Counted from the first letter of the stretch, positions 45,640 to 57,942 are shown. The stretch is DNA of 64,000 bases from Impatiens glandulifera (GCF_907164915.1 NC_061863.1:31777258-31841257), one strand, 5' to 3'. Notes: generated by a model not told the origin, from the sequence alone. Made by a program: numbers and translations.

Positions 45640-47304
45640 TGTGAAAATGCCGGCCACTTACTGGTCGGTTGAGACATACTCCAGTCGGATATAATTTTGT
45701 TGTACATGCTCTCGAATGAAATGATGTCTAATATCAATATGTTTGTTTCTCGAATGCAACACCGGATATATGTTATCGCTATTGCACTAGTTTTGTCACA
45801 AAAAATTGAAGATTCCTCAGCCGTAATACTGAAGTCCCTCAGTTGCTATTGGATCGATAGAAGCTGAGCACAACAACTACCGGCTGCAAGATACTCTTCT
45901 TCCGTTGTTGAGGTTGCAACTGAAGTCTGCTTTTTGGTATACAAGAAACAAGCCGATCACCTTAGAACTGGCATGTCCCACTAGTACTCTTACGGTCGAT
46001 TTTACAACCTGCATAATCTTCATCAGAGTAACTCGTTAGGTTGAAACTGAAATCCTTTGGATATCATAGTCCCACATCTTGAGTGCCCTTTAGATATTTT
46101 AAGATTCTTTTGACATCAGTATAGTGAGATTGTTTAGGATTAGCCTGAAATCTTCCGCACACTCCGACCGCAAACAAGATGTCCGGTCGACTAACTGTCA
46201 GGTACAAAAGTGAACCGATAACCCCACGATAGACGGTTAAGTCTACTCCTTGACCATCTTCATCTTTATCTAGCTTGATTGATGTGCTCATTGGGGTGGA
46301 GACTGCAGAACAATTCTCCATTCCATACTTTTTCAGGAGCTCCTTCGTGTATTTGGATTGATTGATGAAGGTTCCTCCCTCGATTTGCTGAACCTGGAGA
46401 CCTAGAAAGAAACTCAACTCCCCCATCATACTCATCTCAAATTTGTCAATCAACATCTTTGAAAATTTGTCACATAGCTTAGGATTGGTTGACCCGAAAA
46501 TATCATCCACATAAATTTAACGAGTAAGATATGTCCCGTTTTCTTAAATTTAAATAGAGTCTTATCTACCGATCCTATAGTAAAATCATGGTTGAACAGA
46601 AATTTTGTCAAAGTGTCAAACCAAGCTCTACGAGCTTGTTTCAAACCATAAAGGGCTTTATCCAGTCGGTACACATGACTAATCAAATCCGAATTTTTAA
46701 AACCTGGAGGTTGCTCAACATACACATCCTAACTTAATTCACTATTTAAAAATGCATTTTTGACGTTCATTTGAAAAACTTTAAAATTCTTGAAAGCTGC
46801 AAATGTTAGAAAAATTATAATGGTTTCAAGTTTGGCCACATGAGCAAATGATTCTTCAAAATCAATTCCTTCTTCCTGTTTATAGCCTTGGGCCACTAAT
46901 CTAGCCTTGTTCCTTGTAACCAAACCGTTTTCACTGAGTTTATTTCTGAACACCCATCTTGTTCAAATGAACGATTGATTTCTCGGTCTTGGAACTAAGT
47001 GCCAAACTTTATTCCTATCAAATTGGTTTAATTACTCTTGCATTGCTAAGATCCAATCGGGATCTAACAATGCTTCATCCACATTGTTTGGTTCAATCTG
47101 GGATATGAAAGTAGAGTTTTCATATTCTTCCAACAGTTGATGCCTAATTTCGATGGGTAGTGAGGGGTTACCTATAATAAGCTCAGGAGGATGATCTTTA
47201 AGATTTGGTACAAAAATGTCTTTTAAATGACCAGTTATTTGATCAAGGTTGGACAGCTCGGTAGGTTGAACAATGTCAAGCCGATCGATTTCCTTAGTAG
47301 ACAC
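45640..47304 (-). pseudogene. Element 4 reverse transcriptase and RNase H
   Basis: Split into frames at 47304-47032 (SQIEPNNVDEALLDPDWILAMQE), 46953-46729 ([25 protein letters not shown]), 46725-46450 ([20 protein letters not shown]) and 46510-46064 (the end of the YVDD block, [28 protein letters not shown]). The YVDD motif sits at a one-base frameshift near 46510. RNase H is traceable to about 45640 but heavily worn. It differs at many positions from elements 1 and 3, in line with another family. Confidence 0.85.
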
Positions 47305-47349
47305 TAAGGTGTTAAATTCCTACTGTGAGGCAGCTTGATCCGACTGAAT

Positions 47350-48036
47350 CTCACCATTAACCGTTTGATCATAGATAAATCTTGTAAAGAGCGGAACCTC
47401 ATCTTCAATATCAGATTTGATATTTAAGTTTTCCAATCTGTTGTGTAAATCAAAGGAAGATGCAGTGTTACTTTCAACCGATTCTTCAAAAACAACATGA
47501 CAAAGTTATTCAATAGTTAAAGTCCTAGTGTTATACACTCTATATGCTTTACTCACTACAGAATAACCCAACGTTATTCCAACATCAGATTTTGCATCGA
47601 AAGTGGTTATATAGGTTTGCCATTAATATGAAGGTAACACTTTCAGCCAAAGATCATAAGATACCGGATGTTAGGAACTCTGTAATGGTATACTTCAAAC
47701 AGTGTTTTATTGAGCCGTTTTTTAATCATAGATCGGTTTTGTGTATAACATGTAGTGTTGATAGTCTTAGCCCAAAATTTTTTAGCAATACCCGAATCGG
47801 TTATCATGGATCTTGTGGCTTCCTTAAGAGTTCAGTTCTTCTCTCGTCTAGTCCATTTTGTTGAGGTATTCTAGCACTAGACAACTCGTGTCTAATCCCA
47901 GATTCCTCAAGAAATGCAGTCAAATTATTATTTGTAAACTCAGTTCCTCTATCACTTGTAATCTTGTTAATGCGCATAGATTTATCATTCTGTAATCATT
48001 TATGCAATTTAATAAAATCCGGTGTGGCTTGATTTT
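47350..48036 (-). pseudogene. Element 4 integrase fragment
   Basis: The second half of copia integrase: ITSDRGTEFTNNNLTAFLEE and GIRHELSSARIPQQNG (second aspartate and the glutamate) are readable at 47990-47870, then a C-terminal domain with frameshifts. A TGA replaces a Trp codon near 48000. The first aspartate and the zinc region are missing because the element is cut at 48036. Confidence 0.8.
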
Positions 48037-48037
48037 T

Positions 48038-49112
48038 AGAGATAGGGTTTTGAACCAAAAACCCTATCTCTTAATAGGTACATGACATCCTTTTTTATTC
48101 GATTAAACCAAAAAATTTATCTCTCGATAGGTACATGAGATAATTTTTATACAATTTAACTAAAAACAATATCTCTCTATAGGTACATAACATCGTTTTT
48201 TTATAATTCAAACAAAGACCCTATCTCTTGATAGGTACATGACATTATTTTTATACGATTCAACCAAACTAAATCTCTTGATATATACATGACATCGATT
48301 TTATACGATTCAACCAAAAATCCTATTTCACGATGAGAACATGACATTATTTTTAAAGGATTCAATCCAAAACTCTAATTCTCGATAGGTATATAACATC
48401 ATTTTTATACGATTCAAGTAAAATCCAATTTCTCGATAGGTACATTACTTGTTTTTATACGATTCAACCAAAAACCCTATCTCTCGTTAGGTACATGACA
48501 TCATTTTTATACAATTCAACCAAAACTCTATCTCTCGATAGGTACATTAACTTGTTTTTTACGATTAAATAAAAATACTATCTCTCAATAGGTACATGAA
48601 ATTATTTTATACCATCTAACCAAAAATTATATCTCTCGATAGGTACATGACATCCTTTTTTATTTGATTAAACAAAAACCACATCTCTCTATAGGTATAT
48701 GAAATCACATTTATACAATTCAACCAAAAACAATATCTCTCAAAAGGTACATGACATTGATTTTAGACGATTCAACTAAAAACTTTATCTCCCTACAGGT
48801 ATATGACATTGTTTTTTGCGATTCAAACAAAGACCTTATCTCTCGATAGGTACATGCATTATTTTTATATGATTCAACCAAAAACCAAATCTCTTGATAG
48901 GTACATGACATGGTTTTATACGATTCATCCAAAAACCCTATTTCACGATGGGAACATGACATTATTTTTAAAGGATTCAACCGAAAACTGTATCACTAGA
49001 TAGGTACATGACATCGTTTTTATACGATTCAACCAAAAATATATATGTCGATAGGTAAATGACATCGTTTTTATGAAATTCAACAAAATCCCTATCTCTT
49101 CATAGATACATG
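48038..49112 (-). repeat. 51-bp satellite array 4 (minus orientation)
   Basis: About 21 monomers in the orientation of array 1. The first 15 bases (48038-48052) are in plus orientation and pair with 48058-48071 to form a palindrome, so the array flips at its left edge. A TATTTCACGATG variant recurs at about 48310 and 48938. The D LTR starts at 49113. Confidence 0.88.
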
Positions 49113-50699
49113 TGTTAGTATCGATGTTGCCGATAGAGACAGGGGTCTGACTATTGTTGGCAGCTTATACACTTTCAATTTGATTTAACTCTATTAGAAG
49201 TTAAAATCTTTTTTATTCAAGTTAAACTCTTGAATACGTTCATATGTAGAAACCGTTTGTTGGATTCGAAGCGTAAGACAAATGAATGTTAATAGAAGAA
49301 AGTAAAAGACACAGGATTTGTTTATGGATGTTTAGAGTAAATCCTCCTACGTCACCCCTTCTTCCTCAAAAGGAAGGATATTTACTAAAAGGTTTTGATT
49401 TGAATAGAACCCACTAAACAAACCCATTCAAAAACCATAGGACTTAACAACCGTCCTGCTTCTGAACTTCTAGCTTACTCTTTTTTGAATAGAAACACCC
49501 TATGTTCAACTTATAACACTGAGATTTCACATCGAAAGAACAGTGAATGAATTACAGAATGATCATACAAACAAACAATGAATAATTTGTGCTTGATCTT
49601 TAGAGATTGGTTAATCAAAGAGAGCTTTAACAACTTATGGGAGTAAAATTAATCGGATGTTTGTCTGTTGTTGTTGGGCTTTTATTTATAGTTAAAGTGC
49701 ACTAACGGTCAAAGTTTCTTTTTGGACACATGTCCTCCCTTTGTTGGTCGGCCGCCAATAGTACAAAGGTACAATAGACTAAGAATTGTGATCGTGGCCA
49801 TATAGAACAGGTAGTGCGTAAAATATCCTCTAAGATCTCTGAGATCATGTTGTACTAGAACGTGCAACACATCGTGGATAATTTGAATATTGGCGTACAT
49901 GGAAGTTTTTCATTCGTTGTTAAAGCTGACTAGTTAAGTTGTCGACAACGATAACTGCAATGGAGCTGGAGGCGTATTTAAACTCCCCTACAAACGTATA
50001 AGAAGGTTAGACGAAGTCTAACTATGCTTCCCTTTGGACCACTTTTAAAGGAGTTAGACGACGTCTAACTGCGCTTCCCTTTAGACAACGTCTAAAGGAG
50101 TTAGACGGCGTCTAACTACGCTTCCCTTTAGATCGCGTCTAAAGGAGTTAGACGACGTCTAACTACACTTCCCTTTAGACCACGTATAAAGGAATTAGAT
50201 GGTGTATAATTGCGCTTCCCTTTAAATCGTGTCTAAAGGAGTTAGACGGCGTCTAACTAAACTTCCCTTTAGACCACGTCTAAAGGAGTTAGACCTTATC
50301 TAATTGTGCTTTCCTTTAGACCGCATCTAAAGGAGTAAAACGATGTCTAACAACGCTTCCGTTTAGAGCACGTCTAAAGGATTTAGACCACGTTTAACTA
50401 CACTTCCATTTAGACCACGACTAAAGGAGTTAGACCACGTTTAACTGTGCTTCCCTTTAAACCTTGTCAAAAGGAGTTGGACTGCGTTTAACTGTGTTCA
50501 CTACTTTAGAACACGGTCTAAAGGAGTTAGACGACATCCGAAAAGATATTCTTCTTTAGATCTGTACTTGCACAACGACAAATAACCCAACTTAGTTTTT
50601 TTCAAACCATCCGAAAAGATGTTGTGCATAATCTTTTATGTTAATTATTATTTCTTTCTTAATTAATTTTCTATTTTCTTTGTTTAATTTAATCCAACA
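49113..50699 (-). mobile_element. 3' LTR of family D retroelement (copy 2, complete)
   Basis: 1587 bp. The minus strand starts TGTTGGATTAAATTAAAC at 50699 and ends CGATACTAACA at 49113. The U3 hexamer array covers 50000-50560, TATAAATA lies near 49683-49690 and the R/U5 hairpin module near 49330-49375. A polypurine tract (AAAAAGGGAGAAAT, minus) follows at 50700-50714. The left flank is satellite. Confidence 0.85.
50000..50560. repeat. TTAGAC/GTCTAA array of family D (copy 2)
   Basis: About a dozen units of roughly 48 bp matching 12370-12960. Confidence 0.85.
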
Positions 50700-50836
50700 A
50701 TTTCTCCCTTTTTGATGATGTTAAAACTAAGTTAGAATAATCGAGTTAAGAACACAAATTCAATTTAAAATACGAACTTAAGAATTATCCAAAGTATTTA
50801 AACATAATTAAAAGTACATAACGTAAGATGATAGAT

Positions 50837-52897
50837 TTAAGATCCTTCCCTTTTGATTATTGGAATATTGTCTTGAAGAACTGATTCCATAGTTAAAAGG
50901 TTATGCAGACGACCTACAGCTCGACCACCATCACCACCGCCATCTCTATCGTTTCTTCGACCACGGCCACCTCAATCAGATTGACAGCTGCCTCGGCCGC
51001 CTTGAGAAGGTTTTATTTTTTGAGGGGTACCGCAAATACTTAATCCTCCTCGATTGCTATCTTCCCCCCTTTTTGACATTATTAGGGTCGACATCGGCAA
51101 GTGCTCTGGTTTTGGTAGCTCCAGCCTCAGCATCTTCTTAATCTTGGAAGCGCTTGGCGAATTCTTCAACTTGATATAAGTGTTCGACTTCTGCAGTTCT
51201 CATTGATTTGGCAACCTCCATCACTTGAAGATTTACAAATTCGACCAAAGACCTCGTCTCATTATAAAGCTCAAGATTTACAAACGTCTTCTCTCTAGAC
51301 GAAGAATAAGTCTTAGCTTTTTCGGATTCATGAGACCTTTGTGAACGGCTAGGTTTCCCTTCAGTAGATGGGGTCTGCTCTTGTTTAGACAACTTCTAGG
51401 GTTCCCCTCGGCAGATGGCATCTGTTCTGGTTTGGACAGCTTCGAGGGTTCCCCCTCAACGGATGGCGAGTTTCTTAGTTAAGACATTATGAATAATTTA
51501 GACGTCTCCTTCTAAATGAATGGTGTATGCTCAACTTTGAGAGTATAACCTCCTTTTCTCAACTAGAGGAATTTCTGATTGAGCATTAGACGGGAAAGCG
51601 TCTCCTCTTCCTTTACTAAGAGAAAATATTCGATTGTGAGAATTTGACGGAGATTGCCTTGAGGAGATGGCATGTCATCAAGGGATATCATTTCCTCATC
51701 GTCGTCTGAGAAGTTCAAATCTTCACGTGATGGTTGGACCAGAAGACCGTCTGACTTAGACGACTCTATGTCGTAAACAAAACGTCTGGCAGTGGAGAAA
51801 TAGGACTCCATGAGTAAGCGAATACAATCTAGAATCTTTGCGTCTGCTTTATCTGTCTTGTCAGATGAGTTGAATTTTTCTATCCATTAACAATAATAAG
51901 GAAAAAGTGCTTTCCCTATTGCATTTGCCACTACAAACTCTATTCTCTTAAGAGCTTCATGGACATTCTTCGTTTTCGTCCAGGAGAATATTTTCTTCTC
52001 CATTTTCAACATTATCATTCCATTCCTTCGCTATATTCTTAATGGTAATAATTTTAGCAAAAAGAGAGTGGAGTTTGTGACTCATCCATGTATCGGAGGC
52101 TTCTATTCTTTCAGCTGCTTTTACTTCGACCTCCTCCATGATAAGGTCGATTATTTGATTAGCGTCGGATGTGTGTTCATGAGTATACTCAACCACATCC
52201 TTTCCTTTCCTTAGAACTTCGACAGGTGTATGAGTAGGAACATATTCTCTAAAAGTAATGCATGGAGCCCATCGGGTTACCCTTAACAAGGCAAATGGAG
52301 ACATGTTCTTAGCTCGAATCGTCTATGGAATAACAGTAGAAACAATATCCTTCTGGATGGGTGCTTCCTCACTAATAACATAAGAATCAGTAGGCAATCA
52401 CGTCTTCTCTCTGAAAGTTCTCAACAGGGTGACCAACTGGATCAACAGTTGGTCCATTACTTGTTCCACCACGGAGAACTTCAACATTGGGCTCTACGAC
52501 CATAGGGACAGAAAGGGTTACCTTGAGAATAGGCAGAATGCCACCCAGGGAAAGTGATTCTAGCACTCACTCGCACTGACTGGCCAAACATCGACCACTA
52601 ATTGCCGTGGGAGAAACCTTGGAGGACGTCTTATTTGCTATAGATGCCTCCGACTTATCATAAATAGGAGAAGACGTCACAACCTCTCTCCTTTATTGGG
52701 CTAGCACACTACGATGGAGAGGTAAGAGGACAAAGGAATGGAAGCAATTATGGTTTCCTTCGACTCATGCCCTTATTGGAATGAAGTCAACTTCTCAAAA
52801 GTCCCTAATAGATCCCATCTTCTGGATGTTTGAACTGACAGTGAACTCTATAACATAAGCCCTAGCCCTCTTAGTAGGAGTCTTTCGGTTTAAAGTC
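50837..52897 (-). pseudogene. Family D accessory gene remnant, copy 2
   Basis: Same content and same truncation point as 13201-15943. It holds a basic region near 52800, the helical block 52304-51957 (FALLRVTRWAPCITFRE, TPVEVLRKGKDVVEY, QIIDLIMEEVEVKAAERIEA), the segment 51811-51563 (ESSKSDGLLVQPSREDLNF), the Ser-rich repeats near 51392 (STEGKPSRSQRSHESEK) and an RGG C-terminus (GGRGRRNDRDGGGDGGR) ending at a TAA at 50837. Frames are broken in several places, and the middle is about 600 bp shorter than in copy 1. Confidence 0.7.
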
Positions 52898-53032
52898 GTT
52901 ACTCTCTAAAATAAATAATATGGATAATTTAATAATTTTATGGTGCTAAATTAAATTTTAAACTGGATTTTCGCAATAATTCAAAAATGGTTTTGCACGA
53001 TAAAAAATAAACATAATTTACAGTGCATTCGA
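52898..53032. repeat. AT-rich repeat unit fragment
   Basis: Begins TTACTCTCTAAAATAAATAA, as at 15944, at the same join to the D accessory gene. Non-coding. Confidence 0.7.
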
Positions 53033-54028
53033 TGGAATGTCTGAAAAACCGAAGTTGAGCAAATATTGGAAGCGCTTCTCAAATACATAAGTTGAGTAAA
53101 TACTGGAAGTGCTTATAAGAAAACCAAAGTTCTGAAATACCGAAATTGTGAAAAAACAAAGTGAGAAAAAAACCGAAGTTCAACAAATACCGAAGTTGAA
53201 CAAAAACAAAGCATTCTTCCAGCTCATCACCAGGCGTCCGAAATTAAGTAAACCCAATTGATCTCAAGAAATGAATGACTGCCACGTATGCGCTATTATT
53301 CAAAGATTGTATGTCCACTATCCAGTACACCACGATCACATGAATATTCTATGATTATTCATTGATGTACTATCTTGGCACACATCCAACGAAAGGAGGA
53401 AAAGTGTATATTGAGGAAGATATGACAGTTGATGTGCCTTGGATATAAAAGAATATCAAAGGAAAAACAAAATAAGATTTGGCTCTTGGGGTTCTTTTGA
53501 AAATTAAAAACTCTCTCTCTACAAGTAAATTTCAAAAGCTCCTTGTCTTAGAACTTTTGTGAGAGATTGTTCATATCGAAATTCATTGTATCACTTTTCT
53601 ATATTGTGAGTTCTTTGTAAGTTGATCAAGTGTGTCTATCAACAAGTCTTGTGTGCTAGGAGGTCGGAAACATGCAGTATCTAAGTCCTAGTTGTCCGAC
53701 CGAGTTTGTGTAGCGGTTCTATTCAAACCAAATCTTCTAGTGAATATCCTTTTTGAGGTCGGAGAGATGGGGTGACGTAGAATGTTTACTCTTAACATCT
53801 ACAAACAAATCCTATGTCTTGTGTTCTTTTCATTCGTATTTTTCAACCCTTTATCTCCCGTTTCAAGTCTAAACAAATAGTTTTGACACTTGACTCCGTT
53901 TAAGAGTTTGTGAAGATTGTGAAGAATAGAAACAATATTATCTTCTTACAGAGATAATATCGAAGTCAAGTAAGTGTGGTTAACAAAGCTTTATCAACCC
54001 CCTATTATTGTAACTCCTTTTCTAACAT
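53033..54028 (+). mobile_element. Family E LTR, copy 2
   Basis: Matches 16078-17073. The left end is TGGAATGTCTG and the right end CTTTTCTAACA. A TATAAAAG box lies near 53444 and the R/U5 module near 53760-53810. No gag follows. Confidence 0.7.
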
Positions 54029-54335
54029 TCTACATAAACTAAATTTATATTATTAATATAAATTATCTTTGTAGATGTATGGTAGGATGATTTATTTTAA
54101 TACTGGCTACATAATTTCCAATGGCTAAACTTTTAATTTAAAAAATCTTTTAATAGTAATATAATTTTTTTTCTCTATACTTTTTATCTTATATTTTTTA
54201 ATTCATTATAATGTGGTTGTTGTTATAATTTCATAATTCTATTAACGAAATGGTTAATTACAAACACTAATTATATTTCAAGAATTTTATATCTTATATA
54301 TTATTATCTACTCAATTAATATATAATTACTCTAT
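54029..54335. repeat. AT-rich spacer between family E LTR copies 2 and 3
   Basis: About 307 bp of the AT-rich unit (TCTACATAAACTAAATTTAT... to the TTACTCTATAAA landmark). Non-coding. Confidence 0.7.
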
Positions 54336-55316
54336 AAAAAACCGAAGTTGAGCAAATACCAGAAGCGCTTCTGAAATACGAAGTTGAGTAAATACCGGAA
54401 GTGCTTATCGAAAACCAAAGTTCTAGAAATACCTAAATTGTGAAAAAACAAAAGGAGCAAAAAAACGAAGTTTACTAAATACCAAAGTTGAACAAAAAAA
54501 CAAAGCATTCTTCCAGCTCATCCTCAGGCGTCCGAAATTAAGTCTAACCAATTGATCTCAACAAATGAATGACTTCCACGTATGCGCTATTATTCAAATT
54601 GTATGTCCATTATCCAGTACACCACGATCACATGAATATTCTATTATTATTCTCTGATGTACTAACTTGGTACACATCCAAAGGAAGGAGGAAAAGTATA
54701 TATTGAGGAAGATATGACAGTTGATAGCCTGGATATAAAAGAATATCAAAGGAAAAACAAAAACAGATTTTGGCTCTCGGGGTTCTTTTGAAATTTAAAA
54801 CTCTCTCTCTACAAGAAAATTTCCAAATCCCCTTGTCTTAGAAATTTTGTGAGAGATTGTTCATATCGAAAATAATTGTATAACTTTTCTATATTGTGAG
54901 TTCTTTGTAAGTGTAACAAGTGTGTCTATCAACGAGTGTTGTGTGCTAGGAGTTCAGAAATATGTAGTGTCTAAGTCCTAGTTGTCCGACCGAGTTTGTG
55001 TAGCGGTTCTATTCAAACCAATATTCTAGTGAATATCCTTATCGAGGTCGAAAAAAAGGTGTGACGTAGAAAAGTTTACTCCGAACATCTACAACAAATC
55101 TTATGTCTGTGTTCTTTTCATTTCGTATTTTCCAACACTTTATCTCCCACTTCAAGCCTAAACAAATAGTTCTGCACTTGACTCCGTTTAAGAGTTTGTG
55201 AAGACTTGTGAAGAATAGAAACATATATATCTTATAACAGAGATAATATCGAAGTCAAGTAGGTTTGGTTAACAATGTTTTATCAACCCTGCTATTGTTG
55301 ACCTCATTTTCTAACA
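54336..55316 (+). mobile_element. Family E LTR, copy 3
   Basis: Close to copy 2, ending CATTTTCTAACA. The R/U5 module lies near 55050-55095. With copy 2 and the spacer it forms a tandem duplication of about 1.3 kb. Confidence 0.7.
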
Positions 55317-56344
55317 ATCTACATAAACTAAATTTATATTATCAATATAAATTATCTTTGTAGAGGTATGGTATGATGATTTTATTTTAATACTTTCCAA
55401 GGTTAACAAAAAATTCTAATGGCTAAACATTTAATTTAAAATCTTTAAATAGTAATGTTAATTTTTTCTCATAATTTTGTATCTTATATTTTTTTATTCA
55501 TTATAATGTGGTTGTTGTTGTTAATTTCATAATTCTGTTAACGAAATATTAATTACAAACAATAATTATATTTCAAGAATTTTATACCTTATATATTATT
55601 ATCTTACTCAATAATTATATAATTACTCTCTAAAATAAAGAATATGAATAATTTAATAATTTTATGGTGTAAAAAGCGCTAATTCAAAAATGGTTCTGCA
55701 CGATAAATAATAAACATAATTAAATCTATATAAAATTATTAAGACTTATTTGTTTTTAATATTTTATAAGAATTTTAAGTTTATTAATTTATAATTTTTT
55801 AATCTAATACAATATATATTATATTTTAATGATAGTTTAGATTTTTGAAAAAATAGTATCTACATAAGCAAAACATATATTATTAATATTCATTATCTTT
55901 TTAGAATTAATGTTTGTTGATTTTTTTTTATAGTTTTCAATGCTAACCAAAATACAACAATACACATCATCTTCTTCAATACAACCTCTTTTCATCGTTA
56001 GAGGAACGGGAAAAAGAAGTGGAAGGGGAAGAAGGTCTCTCAATAAAAATAGATGACATGGGAAAATGCTAGGCTGAGATAGTTAGGTTTGAATATTCTC
56101 TTTTCTATTTAAAATCTCTGTTTTTTTAGAATATATAAATGTTAAAAATCAGTTTTTTTAGGATCTTTTGATTGTCATCCTTAATCATAGATAGGATTTG
56201 TCTAACTTTGATTTCTAACCCTCCCACTTTTGGGATTTTAATGAAATGGTTCTAACCGTTTTCCCAAAAAATAATATTGTAAATTATAATTTAGAGTTTT
56301 GAAAAAAATAGAATCTACATAAACTAAACTTATATTATTAATAT
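55317..56344. repeat. AT-rich tandem repeat units
   Basis: Units with landmarks at 55617 (AATTACTCTCTAAAATAAAG) and a partial one to 56344. Element 5 begins at 56345 directly after AATAT. No gene seen. Confidence 0.7.
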
Positions 56345-57926
56345 TGATAGGATCAGCTTTATCAATAGAGACGGGAGTCTGGCGATTGATGAAGGCTTAT
56401 GCAAAAAGGTTTGATAGAAATCTTGTTAGAGATTTAATTCACTTTCTATTCTACGCAAACCCTTATAAACACTTGAAGCAGAAATCAAGTGCGGAAATGT
56501 TACTTAGATTTGAAGCGTGGGATCAAGAATGAGAAGATGACAGAAATGAACAACACAACAGTTTGTTTATGGATGTTTGGAGCAAACTCTCCTACGTCAC
56601 CCCTTCTTCCAACCACCGGAAGGATTCACTATAATATGCTTTAAATCAAATACAGTTTGCACGAATAGCTCAATGTTGAAAAGAACAGACTTTGTTCAAC
56701 TTACAATATGATGAATATCACTCAGCTAAAACGATGCTTTGATTCTAACTCTCTCTTGATTAACACAAAATACAACAATAAAGCAGCTAATAGTTTTGAC
56801 ATAATGAATAGATCGATTAATTTCACTCTCTGTAATTCCAGTAAACAAGACAGATCGTTCTTCCGTTGTCCTTAAGAATCTTTAAATATGAATAGGTACC
56901 AACGGTCGAATCTTCATAATGATACATGACAAGCTCCCATTGGAACGCCTCCATAGTACACATCAGACTTTGAATACAAGGATCGTGGTCGTACACGACT
57001 GGTAGTGCGCCAAATATTCTTTAAAGATGTACCTGCAAAACAAGTAGTGGGAAGGATATTCGCTTACGTGTCATTTATTGATTGGTTGCATATGGTTGTC
57101 GTACTGATCTCACTAGAAAGTGGAGCAGGAGTAGCGTAACAGCTAGAGCACGTGGGTATGTGGGTGCTAGCTTCAAGAAACTTCTTAAGCATAGCATTAG
57201 ACATATTTCATTTAGACGATCTCGTCTAATGAAATCAAACGTCCTCGTCTAATAGCAGAATCCATTGGACCACCTAGTCTAATGGGATTAGACTTCACGT
57301 CTAATTACAATCACTTCAAACTAATCTGAAGGAATTAGACTGCACGTCTAACTTTCACCAGTTAGACTGCACGTCTAACTTTCTCTTTCCAGTCTAACTC
57401 CACGAGTTAGACTGCACGTCTAACTCCACGAGTTAGACTGCACGTCTAATTACGGTTCTACTTCAGAACTAGTCTAAAGGAGTTAGAGTGCATGTCGAAC
57501 TTTCACAATCTATTAGACTTGTACATCTAACTCCAGGAGTTAGACTGTACGTCTAATTACAAATCCATTAGATTGTACATCTAACACTACGAATTAGACT
57601 GCACGTCTAATTATAGTTCCATTAGACTGCACGTCAAACACCATGAGTTAGACTGCACGTCTAATTTCACGATTTAGACTACACGTCTAACACCGCTTAG
57701 TTAGACTACACGTCTAACGTTGCTAGTTAGACTTCACGTCTAACACCATGCATCTAATAACAAACTAGTCTAATGAACCTCATTAAAACCAATTCTTGTG
57801 AAATCTGATTTCGATACACCTGCATCAAAAATAATTAGACGCATAGATTATCCATTCAACATTTCATCATCAAAATTCCAATAGTCAAACTATTTGAACA
57901 CTTAGTCAAAATAATTTGACCCAACA
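56345..57926 (-). mobile_element. 3' LTR of element 5 (family A)
   Basis: 1582 bp. The minus strand starts TGTTGGGTCAAATTATTTTG at 57926 and ends GCTGATCCTATCA at 56345. The hexamer array covers 57200-57760, TATTTAAAG (minus) lies at 56880-56888 and the R/U5 hairpin module near 56560-56615. Confidence 0.9.
57200..57760. repeat. TTAGAC/GTCTAA array in element 5 LTR
   Basis: Short dyads such as GAGTTAGACTGCACGTCTAA, closest in style to the array in element 3. Confidence 0.85.
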
Positions 57927-57942
57927 ATTTCCCCCTTTTTTA
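57927..57942 (-). other. Polypurine tract of element 5
   Basis: The minus strand reads AAAAAAGGGGGAAAT directly before the LTR start. Confidence 0.9.

Larger units (their letters stand above)
39935..48036 (-). mobile_element. Element 4: copia element with three tandem accessory genes, both ends lost
   Basis: On the minus strand: part of integrase (48036-47350), reverse transcriptase and RNase H (47304-45640), a spacer, then three accessory genes in a row (44840-44117, about 43540-42888, and 42381-39935). There is no gag, no LTR and no hexamer array. By its accessory C-terminal sequence it is closest to element 6 (family B). The left end runs tail to tail into element 3, and the right end meets a satellite palindrome. 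Confidence 0.75.

Noticed and set aside
32362..48041. TAGAG on both sides of the block 32367-48036 as a 5-bp target duplication
   Set aside because: The right side is not an LTR end but the middle of an integrase gene, and TAGAG is part of the satellite monomer, so the match is likely chance.
55837..56043. 68-codon minus ORF in the AT-rich unit
   Set aside because: AT-rich repeat with no homologous frame in the other unit copies.
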